Notes: generated by a model not told the origin, from the letters alone. DNA of 64,000 nt from Bugula neritina (GCA_964035545.1 OZ037769.1:2821001-2885000); one strand, 5' to 3'; numbered from the stretch's first letter, positions 28,403 through 42,360 are shown. Made by a program: numbers and translations.

Positions 28403-28532
28403 AGTTCTCACTATTCCACATCTAGTTGATTTTCCTCGATGAAATGCCATTTGGTTGCAATTTTAACTCTTACTTTCATTTATCCCAGCATTTCAATATC
28501 AAAATGTAACAATATTGTCACAGTTCTTTTTT

Positions 28533-28538
28533 AATAAA
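28533..28538 (+). terminator. K2 polyadenylation signal AATAAA
   Basis: A canonical hexamer lies about 130 bp after the K2 stop codon. Confidence 0.65.
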
Positions 28539-28832
28539 GCTTTTATACTACAAACTACAACGGAATAATTTACTTGAAACAATTTATTTCTATAATAAAA
28601 CATATGCTGAGTATCATGATAATTTCAATTTAAACTTGTGGAGTAGCACAATAGATGGTCCTACATTGGGTTACACAGCTGCATTGAATTCAAGTTAACA
28701 GTTGGCAAGTTGATAATTAGCACCTTCTGCTTTTTGTATGCGGTACCTAAACTTCTAAATGTTAGGCTTAGGTCAACCAGAGCTTAGTTTCAGTTCCTTG
28801 TGACAAAGAAATAATTCTGCGGGACAAGAATC

Positions 28833-28985
28833 TTTCTATAAGCAACTTTGAGTTAGGTGACTGAGTGCTGTAGTTTGGGGTTCTTGAGTTTGGAGGCTTT
28901 TGTTGAAACTTTAAACTCGACCAACTCCAACTGGGAGACCCCAAACTACTACACTTAGTGACCCCCAACTCAGGGCTGCTGATAG
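28833..28985. mobile_element. Foldback (inverted-repeat) element
   Basis: Arms of about 65 bp (28833-28897 and, inverted, 28917-28985) share TAGTTTGGGGT, GAGTT.GG and TCTAT.AGCA. A third, partly matching copy at about 29036-29106 starts GTCTATAAGCAGCCCCAAG. This is consistent with a short non-autonomous inverted-repeat element or its nested remains. No coding capacity. Confidence 0.6.
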
Positions 28986-30149
28986 ATGATTGCACAAAAC
29001 AAGACTCCTAGCTTTACTTACTGTATCAAAGAACTAGTCTATAAGCAGCCCCAAGTTGGGGGTGAAAGACAAATTTAAAGTTTGGGGGTCTCAAGTTTGA
29101 AGTTTGCCTAAAAAGCCACTATATGTATGAAGTCATTTTCAGTCATTTAAAAACAGTTAACAATGGAAGGACAACTCCGTAGTATTATATATTCAATAAA
29201 AGTATAATTTTATATGCAGTTAATAATTTTAAATCATTAGAAAGAGCATTTGCAGGGTTGTGTTATGCTTGCACTCATCACATGCTTAATATATAAACTT
29301 ATCATCTCGAATTAATAAAAAATATGTCAAAAAGATACAAAGAATGTGGAATGCTGATTTATAGTAATAACAAAAGTATTATTTAAATCTTTACATGCTA
29401 AGAGCTTTTTTTTACACAAAGCTATCTACAGTGTGTAAAATCTAGTAAAGTTATAAGCAATTATACATTTTTTTTCAAAAGAATACATTGCTACTATTAA
29501 TAGTTTCCTGTGCTTTTAGCAGTTCTCAGTAAAAAATTGGGCTATGCAAAAATCTGAAGTTTAGTTATTCGGCACTATTGCTTACTATAATAGGTGCATA
29601 TTTTGCTAGCCAGAGAATTCCTATGTGCCACTTTTCATCTAATTGGCTCTCTATTTCACAGTCAAAAGACCATCTTTTCCTAATATCAAGTCTGCCTATA
29701 GGGAAGCTACTGTAATCTACAAACACCATAACTCAATAATTCTCACCTATTCTCACCTTATATCTCCTCTTTGTCTTGTTCAGTATGAGGGGGGGAGGGG
29801 GGGCCCATAACTCAATATTGTTGTTGTTATATATTATTATGTATTGTTGGATTATTTATAACAGAGTTGCTGCAATGCATTTTTATTAAACTGTGTAAAA
29901 TATTATTATATAGCTAAAATGTGTCATTAGATTATGATTATGATCATTATTGTTATACTATAATAGCTCGTTGTTAGATTCTATATAATACTGTTGTTGC
30001 AATATATTATTTTTAAATTATGAATGATATTATTGCTATATGATGAAAATGTAGGTTTTATCTCACATGCGATATGTTCTCTTTCAAATCTTAGCACTTT
30101 TGTCTTTAGAAATATTATCACAGCTTAATCTAGTTCATACCTGTTTATT

Positions 30150-30475
30150 ATAATATATAATACAACATAACATAATATAATATAATGTAGCATAACATAA
30201 CATAACATAATATAATGTAGCATAGTATGATATAACATAACAAAATTTAATAAAACACAATAATATAATATAACATAACACAATATAATATAACATAACA
30301 TAATATAATATATAACATAACACAATATAATATAACATAACATAATATAATATAATATATAACATAATATAATATAATATAATGCATTGTAACATAGCAG
30401 GCTAAAAAGTAATATAATGTAATATAAATTACACAATATAATATTATAACATAATATTATACATATATATTTTCA
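30150..30475. repeat. ATAAC/ATAATATA low-complexity tract
   Basis: Imperfect five- and ten-base repeats (ATAACATAAC, ATAATATAAT) over about 330 bp. The Tyr/Cys/Ile-rich ORFs on the other strand are artefacts. Confidence 0.9.
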
Positions 30476-31074
30476 CAACCATGGGTGACATCATGTTATA
30501 TTATAGATAATGGAATATGTACTAGCATCAGCAACTGGCTATAACTACAGTCACTCATGCTGCCTCGAATTACTAAAGAGATCAATGTCAACAAGCAAAT
30601 CAGCATATGAACAAGTCTCTCTAACAAAAACACAGAGCTCTGTAATAATAAGATATATCGAACAATAAACACCACATGTGTTCATAGACAAGAATTATAA
30701 TGACTTTATTTCATATATAACTAGGCACCAACAATTTTAAAAAGACTTGTTGTAGGAAATCGGAAAATATAAGTACCTATAGGTCTCCTATAATATACCT
30801 TTTTGATTTGGAGTTGTGACACAGCGTAACACAATAAAGCTGTGCAAGCATTTAATCGAATTAAAATAAAATTTAAACACCTTCATTTTGTATCGATAAA
30901 CAGTTTATAATTTATATTTAGTTTTCACCAGAACAGCTGAGCATCAGTAATTTCTATATATTAGTTTGGCTTGCTGTTGTGCCCCCAGCTTCATCACGGG
31001 ATGCATGCATCAGGTGACACGGCTACAGCTCATTGGCTGATTCAGTTCTCAACATTATAGTCGGGATTCGGGCA

Positions 31075-31080
31075 TATAAA
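31075..31080 (+). promoter_or_regulatory. K3 TATA box
   Basis: TATAAA lies 44-49 bp before the K3 start codon, with an inverted CCAAT (ATTGG) about 45 bp further upstream at about 31032. This compact arrangement implies a very short 5' UTR and supports the K3 start. Confidence 0.65.
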
Positions 31081-31123
31081 CTCTGCATCTTAGTTGTGAC
31101 TTTGCAGTGAGTATAAACTCACC

Positions 31124-32269
31124 ATGAAACTTGTATTAATAGGAATTCTGGTAGTGGCAGCTGGAATAGCAAACTCTCGAAGAATTCATAATGGTAAAAT
31201 ACTTATCATTCTTACAAAAAAGATTGAGTTTTACATTTCTCGAGTCAAGAACAAGTGATAGTTAATAGATAAATATAGAATGTCATATACAATCGAAAAG
31301 CTTAACAATTGTTTTTATAGCTCATCAGTCTTTAAGTCTTAAAAGACAAATTAAAAATTGTATTGTATATAGTTGGGATCTAAAACAATTAGTTTTCATT
31401 TTTCAAAATTTATTTTAGATGTCGAGTCATATAACATAAGAGCCCGGCGTGGGTTCTCTATGTCGCTAGACCAGTTAAAGTCATTTCTAAATGGACAAAG
31501 TGGAAGCACCAATGCCAACTCTAACACCAACACCAACACCAATGCAAATCAGCAAAGCTCCAGTTCGACAAAGAACCTGAAAAACAACTTGAAAAATACT
31601 GCTAGAAATTCGGTAACAAACTTGGCAACTGATTATGGCGGTCCAGTTGGTGGCGCGTTGGCGACGAGCCTGACAAGCAAAGGCACCATGAAAAAAGTTG
31701 GTAATATGTTCAAAGGACTGGGAAAAAGCAGTAAGTAAATTTCTTTTCTAATAACCAAATTTACGTTTCTAAAAATGGCTGTTGTATGTTAAATAATTAT
31801 AAATAGTTACTTGTGACTGTGCAGTGTCTTCTTACATTGTAGCGATTCAATGACTCAATGATGGTTCAGGCTTACTTGCACATATATGCATTGTTTTGGA
31901 GATGTATGAATTTATTTGCACGCTTTTATAGAAAAGAAGAAAAAGGAAAAGAAAAAGAAGAAAAAGGCTAAAGAAGCCCAGCAAGCTCAAAACAGTAACA
32001 ATGGTTGTACTTGCAATGGAAATAATGGGAGTAATGGCAGCAATGGAAATAATGGGAATAATGGCAATGGAAATAATGGGAATAATGGAAATAATGGGAA
32101 TAATGGCAATGGAAATAATGGGAGTAATGGTAGCAATGGAAATAATGGAAATAGTAAAAATAACAATAATCGCAATGGTGGCAATGGTAACAATGGGAAA
32201 TCAGGAAACAGCAATGGAAAGCATAAAAATAAGCATAAGAAACAAAATCGTAACAACAATAACAAATAA
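31124..32269 (+). CDS. K3: secreted cationic protein with Asn-Gly-rich tail
   Basis: Exons 31124-31193, 31419-31730 and 31932-32269, both introns phase 1, give 239 residues. Exon 1 is a signal peptide (MKLVLIGILVVAAGIANS). Soon after comes RARR followed by GFSMSLDQL, a likely furin-type site that would release a short propeptide (about residues 19-33). A Ser/Thr/Asn-rich stretch follows, then residues about 74-127 with NLATDYGGPVGGALATSL, resembling the K2 and K4 module. The last exon starts with a run of Lys/Glu, then CTC, then dozens of Asn-Gly repeats (GNNGNNGNG), and ends in Lys/Asn. The only Cys pair is in NGCTCNG. I recognise no family. AATAAA at 32302-32307. Confidence 0.8.
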
Positions 32270-32301
32270 TAGAGCTTTTGTCTATGACTTTTTTATTTTG
32301 A

Positions 32302-32307
32302 AATAAA
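32302..32307 (+). terminator. K3 polyadenylation signal AATAAA
   Basis: Lies about 33 bp after the K3 stop, giving a very short 3' UTR. Confidence 0.6.
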
Positions 32308-32309
32308 GT

Positions 32310-35158
32310 CATGAGACGAAATCATTTAATTTTATGTGAAGTTTTGAGCATTAGTAAAGATCAATTTGCATAAACATTAGCAATATTTTTCCGCATAGAA
32401 AAGTTCTCTTATTTAATAATTTTTTCAATAAATTTTGTAAGAGTAAAAACTCAATATGTATTATAGCCATTTCTCAAATTAACATTTTCAACAAGTTTTC
32501 AAAGACTTTTCAGTCAAGTTTATAGACAACAATTTTTGATCAACATTGGGCCTTCTTTCAATTATATTCTTTAGGTAGATTTTGTGAGTTTCCTTTAGAC
32601 AGATATATCCACATTTCTATAAAGCATATCATACTAATATATTTCATGATGATTTAACACAATGAGCAAAAAGTGTATATTCTATTGAAAACTTAATTAA
32701 AATTGAAAAAACATATCAAAGCTAAATTTTGACAAAGATACAAGCCCTGTTTTTATAATTAGAGATTTAACTTTGCTGTTGACCAATCACATGACTTGAG
32801 AAAAAAAATATATGGAACCATAGGCATTCTTTGCTACATCTTGTTAAGCACAATTTATATCTACATAATATAGCTATCTTCAATTAAGTTCTATAAAAGA
32901 AATTGAGATTATAGCTTTTGTGGAGAAAACTGCAAGAAAATCAAGTTTGGTTGCAGAAGGAGCCTTTATTTAAAACTGAAAGAGTTCAGGAGGCTGCAGT
33001 GTAACAAATATTTGAGCAAACTTAATAAGCCAACATACTAATCATGTTTTATGTTAGCTAGCCTGCTTACTGCTTATATATAGTGCTTACTGCTACAAAA
33101 TGAGAATACTGTGTTAGCTTTTATAACATATATTCCAGCCTTCAAAAGATTGACTGCAGCTGACATGGAAAGATGGCGATAAACATTCTTACAGTGAATG
33201 ATGCCTAAAATATGAATAGTTAAGTGTGCTTGTATGCGATTTGTTATAGATGTGCTTATATGTGAAAAGCTGGATGTGCTTAGAAGCATTTAACTGAAGG
33301 TTATTAGCTGAGTGTGATTATATATGTGGTCAGCTTAGGCTTGCAGTAATTTATAAATAATTTATATTAATTATCAGCATTAGAAAAATTTCTTTTCAAA
33401 ATTGACTGCGGAGTCATCAAACTGTCTAAAAGGCTTGCTTAAAAAGCTGTATTGTATTATGGTCATATGTTCTATGTTTTGAACCTGCCACACAATCAAT
33501 ATTTTAATTCAGCTAAAATTTAAAAGATATTGCTATGCCTCTAACTATTATATGTAGGCTAATTTGTAATAATCTAAATGCATGCAGATATAAGACTGCA
33601 GATCTTTTCCTTAGCTTTGAAGCAGCTCTGAGTCACCCCAGACTTTACTCTTCTTATATGTGTCAGATCAACAGAGCAGAGCACTTGCTTGACATGGCAG
33701 CTCTAGTTGAGATATTTGTAACACTTTTCATTCACTGAACAAGGATGAAACTCATGGGAAGTGAGTGTAGAGATAAACTTAATGATGAAATAGAGCAAAA
33801 GCATTAGCAATGCACCAACCCAGCAGACAGTAAAAACTAAAAAAAACAACTAATAAGAAGCTCAAAAAAAACATAAAATATTGAAAAATTAATTAATTTT
33901 AAAGTTTTAGTAACTTGAAAAATATTATGCATGGTTAACATAATACCCTATAACATTCTGTTAGACTGCTGCTACTTTTACTGCTGCTGCTACTACTACT
34001 GCTATTATTGCTACTACTGCTACTACTATACTACTAATGCTACTGCTACTGCTACTACTGCTGCTGCTACTACTGCTGCTGCTACTGCTACTGCTGCTAC
34101 TGCTGCTGCTACTACTGCTGCTGCTTCTACTACTGCTACTACTATAACTACAATTACTACTGCTACTGTTGCTGCTGCTGCTATTGCTGCGCTGCTAGAA
34201 ATATTTAGAATTGTGCCACATAGTTCTTTCTGTAGCTCTACTCCAACAAACCAGCCATATATATATGACAGTTCTGTTGTATAAGTGACACTCTGTGATT
34301 ACAGAACTTGTTAAAATTTAATCACATAAAATATGGTGGTAATATTGTACACTGATTACATGGCTATATTGTAGGTGTGAATTATATTCAGTATTTTTCA
34401 ATTAAACACTAAATTATAGGAACAGCCTTTATTATATACCACTTGGATAAATTTATAAATAACTAAAATAACTATTTATTAATTAAATATATAAAAACTA
34501 TGACATTGTGATATATAGAAGCTTGTAGAGTGAGAGTTTCTCTGAGACAACAGCTTTTTAGTTGTATAAACTTTCAGTATTCAGATTGGTTGATGCCAAT
34601 TGTTTAATCTCTGATACACTTTAATATGTAAACTATAGCTGCATGGTACTGTAAAGTCCAAATTTTAATGGGGCTCACATTAGCATCAAAACCAGGTTTT
34701 CATGCAAGGTATATAAAAATTATACTATACCATATAATATAGCAACTTATTATTATAGTATATAGTATCCTACTTTAGTACCATATTATAATATAGTACA
34801 TTATAATATATAGTACATGGTACAATATAATACTATGTTATAATATATGGTACTGAAATATAGAATACTATACCATGACAGTATATAACTATACAACAAT
34901 TCATGGAAATATTCCAAGTATAGGAAAAACTTGCGGCGTTTATTTAAAACACACCAACTTATGTTTTTCCACGGAATTGCCAATGCCCTCGTCCAGCATG
35001 ATTACATCAGTGTTTATCCACAATGATGTCTATTAAAATAAATGCACAAACAGCATTGGGCTTGGCTGTGGCATTTACCCTAGCTTGGCTGTATAGCGTC
35101 TGTTTAATATAAGCAAAAGGTATCTATGGCAATTCATATTATTTCCCAGTCCATCACC
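32310..35158. other. Intergenic, K3 to K4, with CTG/CTA triplet repeat
   Basis: No exon is supported. The region holds an interrupted TGCTGCTACTAC triplet repeat (about 33965-34190), which produces a spurious Ala/Thr-rich ORF, and an AT-rich TATAGTA tract at about 34720-34880. Confidence 0.65.
33965..34190. repeat. (CTG)n/(CTA)n trinucleotide repeat
   Basis: About 225 bp of interleaved TGC and TAC triplets. No splice or signal features make it coding. Confidence 0.9.
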
Positions 35159-38100
35159 ATGGGGTGGAAAATATTTCAGCGACTTCTTTTAACAAATCTT
35201 ATTCTACTGCTAGTGACTTACACTGCAAAAGGCTTGGCACTAGAAGCATCAGGTTTGATAATATTGTTTCTTTTGTTTAAATAAAATTTTATCTTATAGT
35301 TAATCAGAAAAGTTTAAATATGTATATAGTGTTCACAAGATTGAGAATACGAATTTCTCATGTGTTTACAATGTTTAGACTTTATAACAATAATGTAGGT
35401 TTTGTAGTTTTTACTATCATGGCAGTGTGAGTTTAAGAATAATACAGTTTAGAGTCATGAAACTCTATCAAAAGCAGACTAATAAGTAATATTTTTAAAT
35501 CTCTATAATGTATTGAAAATCAGAATTTGCTAGGCTGGTAGCAAGTTTGTAGAGCTTCTATAAAAATTTTCGAATAATTAAAACATGTGTTGCATTTTTA
35601 GATGCAACAGAAGATGTATTGGAAAAACGTGATAAAATTATGGATGAGGCAAAGAAAGCAATTTCTTCAGCTGTAGAGTCAAGTAATGGAGATCCAGTGA
35701 AGTTGAAAAAAGCGCTTGTGAAAGCAGGTGTGGATGGTGCAACAAAGTCTGGAATAAAGACTGCTACTGGTCTTGTTTCTGAATTTGTTGGGTCAAAGTT
35801 TGGAAAAATGGTAGAAGATATTATGAGCAAGGCAGAGAAAGATGTTGACAAGGTGGTTGACAAGTACACTGTGAAAGGAGCTATAAAAGTCAAGCATGCA
35901 GTAAGGAAGGTCTCTCCTCATAAAGAGAAAGGAGATAAGAAGGAATCTAAAAAGAAAATCTCAAAAAAGAAACCTAAATCCAGTGACGGTCATAGCTTAA
36001 AAAGCCATATTCAACAACGAGTTGGTAGTCTGCATGGTAAGTTAGAGAATCAAATTGACTGCAAAATTTCAAAGTATGTGATTTGAGTCTCTAGTGAAGT
36101 AGTGTGGTAATTTAGCGATATAAGTTGTTCGGTGTAGTATTCAATGCCTAAATAGCCTATAACCAACTGCAATTTTAGCACAACATTTTAGGAGGCAAAG
36201 ATAAAAAGCTCCCTGTAAAGAAGCATCATCTAAAGAAAGCTCACCCAAAAAAAGCTCATTCAAAGAAACCTCATTCAAAGAAAGACCACCCAAAGAATGC
36301 TCATCCAAAGAAAGACCACTCAAAGAAACCTCATTCAAAGAAAGATCACTCAAAGAAGGTTAAATCCAAAAAAGCTCACTTAAGGAAAACGCAACCGAAA
36401 AAAGCTTTGTTAAAAGCATCTCACCCTAAAACTGCAATTTCTCACAATCCTAAGAAATCTAATAAAAAAGAGAACCATCTTAAAAAGAAACAACCACTTA
36501 AACACCATTTAATAAAAACTGACCATATAAAACATGGAATACATCCTCCTAAAAACCCTAAGTCTGGTAAAAAGGAAAAGAACAATTTAAAAAAGCCATC
36601 AGCACCAAAGCAACAGACAAAGAAGCAAAAAGCAAAAAAGCAAAATATAAAAAAGATCAATGGTAAAAAGCAGAAGATAGAAGCAACTAAAGCTAAGAAG
36701 CAACAGAGCAGTAAAACTCACCCTAATAAGTTGAAGCAACACAAAGCCGAAAAGCATAAACTAAAAGATGCTTTACACAAAATTGAAAAACCGAAGAAAG
36801 GAAAGGTATCTAAAAAAGTGAAGCAAAAGGTAAACGATAAAAAGAAGTTGTCTGCTGCAAAGCATAAGACTGTGAAGATAGCTAATTCAAAAGCAAAAAA
36901 GTTAAAAGCTAAATCAACAAAAGTAAAAACTCCAAAACCATTGCCTCATTGCAAGCCAAAGGGTAAAAAGCCTTGCCTATTACAATCAGCCAAGAAGTCA
37001 GCAAAGCCTGCATCCAATTCAACTAAAAAAGCTCAAATTCATAAGCCCAAAGCTCCTCCAAAAGGTAAAAAGAAAAAGCCAAAAGTTGACTCAAAAAAAT
37101 CTAAAAACAAATCAGCAACCACTAAACATAAGGTGAAAATTTCCAAAAAGAAAGACCTTAAAAAGAAAACAAAGCCATTGAAGCCGTCAAAACCATCAAA
37201 ACCATCAAAACCATCAAAACCATCAAAACCATCAAAGCCATCCAAACCATCAAAGACATCAAAGACACCAAAACCATTAAAGAAATCAAAGACACCAAAA
37301 CCATTAAAGAAATCAAAGTCGCCAAAGAAATCAAAGCCATTAAAACCATCAAAAACACCAAAGCCATCAAAGACACCAAAACCATTAAAAGCTAAAAAAG
37401 TTAAGCTTCCTACACATAAAAGTCCTCTAAAGAAAAAGGCAAAGAAAAAAGAAAACTTGAAGAAAGCAAATTCTAAAGAACATAAAATCAAACTAGCTGT
37501 AACTAAAAGCAAAGCTAAGATTCACAAGAAAAAAGATCATAAAAATTTACAAGGAAAAAATTCTAAACCTTCTAAGCCTAAGGGCCCAGCAAAAAGCAAA
37601 GATAAGAAAAAAGGAAAGTCAAAGAAGAAGTCTAAACACTCTAAAGTCAAGCCAGCAGCTAATAAAAACACAGTAAAAAAGCCTAAAATTGCACCTGAAA
37701 AGCATGCAGCCCAAAACTCAGATAATAAAAGAGAAAAACGGAAATTAAAAGACATTTTGGGAAAAGTAAAGCTAAAGTTGGAAGTTAGTAAAATAAAAGT
37801 TGACCCAAAGCTTAGCCATAAGCCAGAGTTTTTGAAAGAGGTAGTTCATACTAGTCAGTCAAATAAAAAACCGGCATTAATGGTTGCCATTACAAAGCTC
37901 TTCAACAAAAAGAAACTTCGTGCATCTATGGCACACAAACTAAAGGGAGCAATAAGAAAAGCTCACATGAAGAATGCGATTAAAAATCTTAAATTAAAAC
38001 ATAAGGCTGCGAAAGGCACAAAGAAATTGACTAAGGCTTCTAGTGCTCACCACAGCACAAAGCATGTTTTGCCGAAACCTGCTCCTACTCACCAGAAAGC

Positions 38101-38755
38101 TTCACTCCAACATAAAGCAGAAAAGGTATTGAAGAAAAAACTAAAGAAGCATGATGCTAATAAGAAGGTAGTTCACACAAAAGAAGAGCACAAAGGTAAA
38201 CCAATTGTCAAAAGTCCCACAAACAAAACGAAACATGAAGCTAAGAGTCATAGCAAAGCAACTACAAAGATTACATCCGTAAAAAATGACAAGAAAAAGA
38301 AGAAAGGGAAAGAAGTGAAAGAGCAAGAAAAGTCACATGACTCAAAAAAATCGACACATAAAACTCATGCTGCAGATTCCTCAAAAAAAGCAAAAGAAAA
38401 AGATCAGCTGAAGAAAAAGCTGAAGAAAGTAGAAAAACAGCTCAAGAGGCCTTTAGAAAAAACTTTGGTCAAAGCTGGAGTAAAAGAATTAAAAGCACCT
38501 GAAAAACTCTCAGAAAAAAAGAAAGATAAACTGGAGAAGAAACTATCAACTCTAAAGAAATCACACGAGGAAACACAGAAAAAAGCTCTGAAAAAGGTTC
38601 AAGAGCTGAAGAAACAACTGAAAGATGCAATTAACAGTCCTACAATAACCATTGACAAAGTAAAGAGTCTTTTGAAAGAGATTGTTGCAGAGATCAAAGT
38701 AAAAAAAGCAAAGGCTGTTGGAAAAATAAAAAAGCTGCTTGATAATAAAGATTAA
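35159..38755 (+). CDS. K4: very large secreted Lys-rich protein
   Basis: Exons 35159-35252, 35602-36036 and 36192-38755, both introns phase 1, give 1030 residues. Exon 1 is a signal peptide (core LLLTNLILLLVTYTAKG). Exon 2 (to residue 176) contains KKALVKAGVDGATKSG then TATGLVSEFVG and DKVVDKYTVKGA, which by eye matches the last module of K2 in the same order. Exon 3 is about 850 residues dominated by Lys: it opens with SKKPHSKKDH-type repeats, has a KPSKPSKPSK/TPKPLKKSK tract at about 506-577, then a less repetitive part with predicted helices, and ends with KLKKVEKQLK, PEKLSEKKKDKL and a helical DKVKSLLKEIVAEI. Cys are rare. Function unknown. It looks like an extreme polycation with a small globular or helical N-terminal module. 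Confidence 0.85.
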
Positions 38756-39536
38756 CTCTGTCGTTAGTATATCCCGGCTTGAACCAAAAACCTTTTGGTC
38801 AGAATGCCTGTTATATTTAATAATGATAAGTTTTAGGAAATAGATTTATTTCCTTGAAACCTTTGTTAAACTGTTACAATATGTGCTTCTGCGCTGTACC
38901 AACTTTTTATGAGTTGTACAACATATGGATTACCAAATATTCACAAAAGTATTATAATAAATATAATATCATAATTTATGCAGCAAGCATTTTATTATAT
39001 ATGAAATAAATTAGAAGCAAATAAAATTAATGTAAACATTTATTATGTGGATGTTAATGCAATTTTTATTGGATCTACTATGTTTTTATAGACATTGGAA
39101 AAAAATAAGACACTAAAAGTGGTATTTTATCAATAAAATATATTAGCTTCACAATATTCTGTGCAGTTTTAAAATTCCAATAATATATTATTAGTAACAG
39201 ATGCTTGGGCATTCAACATAAAAAATATACATGCATTTCACACATTTCAGCAAGCAATAGTCTGTTGATGATTTAAAGTATAAAGCATTAATTAGTATAG
39301 CAGTAGTGGAGAAATTGAGAAAGTCTAAGTTCTTTAATTTTATTATTAAATTTTGGTTTGAGGCGTGGGTTGAAATTATCATAAGAACATATAATTTTTT
39401 CTGCTACATTTCTAATCTAGAACACAGGCTTAATTTCTCTATTTCTCCATTACTGCACCTACCACGTATAAAGTGCATATATGTACACACGATACGCAAG
39501 CACAGAATAAGATAACCTAACCAGTTCCTCCCCCCT

Positions 39537-39855
<319 letters not shown>

Positions 39856-42151
39856 TCTTATGTACTATTGATGATTCAGCTTTATTGTTCGTTCTGGCTC
39901 CTAATATACCACTATATGCAGATCTAGGATCTACTTTTTCTTGTTATAGCTGTAGCTTGAACATTTAAATCATCAATCCATATCTAATATTTGTGGTAGA
40001 GTTCTCTGGTCTCTGATAAAATTATATTAAAACTTTGAGATAGCTCTTGATTTTGACATAGCATGTAACTTGAGAAATATTCAATTAGTGGTTTAAAAGA
40101 CAATTATAGCTACAGTGCTATTGCGCCATAGGCCCTGTCATTTTGTTTATTTTTTTCTCAATTAATTTTTTCCCTACTATGACAAAATAAAAACAAACAA
40201 ACAAACAAACTGTATAGACTTTGTGTCAAGTCATAGCAAGTACATTTGTTACTAGACAACAATTCACCCAACTGATTCTATTTAGTAATTCCTGCAAAGT
40301 TTACACACACTGCCATGCTACATTTAGATAGCAGACAACTCCAGAGAAAGTAAAATCGTTTCGCATATCCTCTAATTATAGTTATTATTGGTGGTCTCAG
40401 AATTTTTCTGTCTGTTTATGAGGATGGATCAGACTTCAGTCATCATTGCAAAACCATGTCAAGATTGTATGCAGAGCTGAATGTATTTATATAAGCTATT
40501 TGGAAGTTTTCCACTGTATAAGTACTTATATCGTCATCTGCATATACCACATTTCACTTCAAATCTACTTCATTCAAGCTTTTGTATTACAGTGTAGGTA
40601 TTTGCTTCAGAGCTAGCAATATAATTCATATGACATAAAAAACATATAAAAAGCGCAATGAAAATCTAAGATTTGTTCAACAGGTTTGTTGGCATTAGAC
40701 CTAATTTTTCAGCACATCATATTTAGGGCATATGCTTATAGCAAGCTTTGTTATATGCTATAACAGCATTTTACACCATTTTATACATTCAATGAGCTGC
40801 CGCATCATGTTTGTTGCAAGTTTTGATAACTTACAAGTTATTAAGATAGACGAGTTTATATAAAAGTGAAGGCTTAAGTACCACGGAACACAAACTAGTT
40901 GAAACTTTCAACTATTCATACAAAAGGCTAATTTTTATAACTTTAGTTTGCAGTCATAGCAACCTGTTATATCTTAAAGGCAAAGCTTTACTGTGCATAC
41001 ACTTTAGAATAAGCTATTACACATAAGTTCTGATTGCAACAACAAAGCTGTTTTTACGCTGTGTGATGCAGGTTCCATTTTAATATTTATTGTTAAGCAT
41101 GTACGAATATTTCATTGTAAATTCCCAAATTCTATTAGCATGTTTCAACAGTGTACGGCATTTCTCTTTGACAAGTTTCAATTAAATTGCATTCTACTTC
41201 CTGAAGCATACCAGCTGTTCCATTTTTCTGCTAGTTTTACTAAAGCCAAGCCGAGGTAAAAATTTCTGGAAACACAAGCTGCTGTCAAGCAGCGTCATGC
41301 CTCTACAGTTAGAACTAGATGCAACAAACCATAAATTAGCCGCGTTTGTGTTTGGACCAGCCGCTTTGCCAAGCTAAGTGTATTGTAAAAGTTTCACATC
41401 GCGTAGTGGTTTGGGCATAATAAAGTATTTATAGATGTCTAATATATACCTAGTTATAAATTTACACAATCACAAAACCATAGCTCATAGTTTGTAGTAT
41501 AATATCTGTTACATTGGTGTCACTATAGGTAAATACTTTTTACTTTAATGCACTTGTTGAAAATGTTTTGCGTTAGAATTGGTAACATTTGTTTCCAAAT
41601 GCGGTTCCATAAATAATTTCACTTCTATGGTCAAATATGCAAAAAATTAGGTGGAAAAATAATGGAAGATGTTAATTTAAAAAGTTAATTTAGAATATTT
41701 AAAGTTTTAGGGTCTATATGCCACGCACGCAAATGACAACCATGCAGCCTAATTATAGTATGTCATAAACTCAGTCTAATGTAGCTATTGGGACATATAC
41801 TCTAAGTAACATCTCATTTATATGCTATTTGAACTATAGTAAACATATTATAAAAGGCTTTTTATTGCATTTTAAATAATTACCCCACAGTTTCTTATAA
41901 TTACAAAGCTTGTAGTTTGCAAAACCGTGCAAGGTGTATAAATGTGCCAACTACCTTTCTTGTAAATAGATTGAAACAAAATTGTGACATATAGCCTATT
42001 CTATATCAGTTTATAGCTAATGCGTGGGCTCTATCACCCACCCTCTACCCAGATAAATTTTCAACATTTGAAAAAGGCAAACACTTGCAGAATGATTTTT
42101 ACATTTTGAAATATTTGAACACTGTTAAAGCAAACTATAATATTCCCCATG

Positions 42152-42360
42152 CAGAGTTGGGGTCAATTACATATGAATGTAATTAATTACAATTATAATT
42201 ACATGAAAATTTGTCAATTTCAATTACAATTATAGTTACAGTTAAAATATATGTAATTAATTACAACTACAATTACATTTTATATACCAAATACAAGTTA
42301 CACTCAATTAATTGAAAAAATTTAATGAATTACAACCAATTACAATTACCCAAACCCTAA
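42152..42360. mobile_element. TAATTG-rich inverted-repeat element, copy 1
   Basis: It begins CAGAGTTGGGGTCAATTACA and is made of alternating TTACAATTA-type units, ending in ATTACCCAAACCC, an imperfect inverse of its start. The start matches the inverted right end of the copy at 61128-61533. A terminus beginning CAGAG is reminiscent of hAT-type MITEs, but no clear 8-bp target duplication was found. Confidence 0.55.

Larger units (their letters stand above)
28540..31070. other. Intergenic, K2 to K3
   Basis: 2.5 kb without a supportable exon. It holds a foldback element (28833-28985) with a partial third arm at about 29036-29106, and an ATAACATAATATA low-complexity tract at about 30150-30470. 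Confidence 0.65.

Noticed and set aside
30125-30436. Tyr/Ile/Cys-rich ORFs on the - strand.
   Set aside because: Low-complexity ATAAC/ATAATA tract.
33931-34284. Ala/Thr-rich 117-residue ORF.
   Set aside because: Translation of a CTG/CTA triplet repeat; no signal peptide or partner exons.
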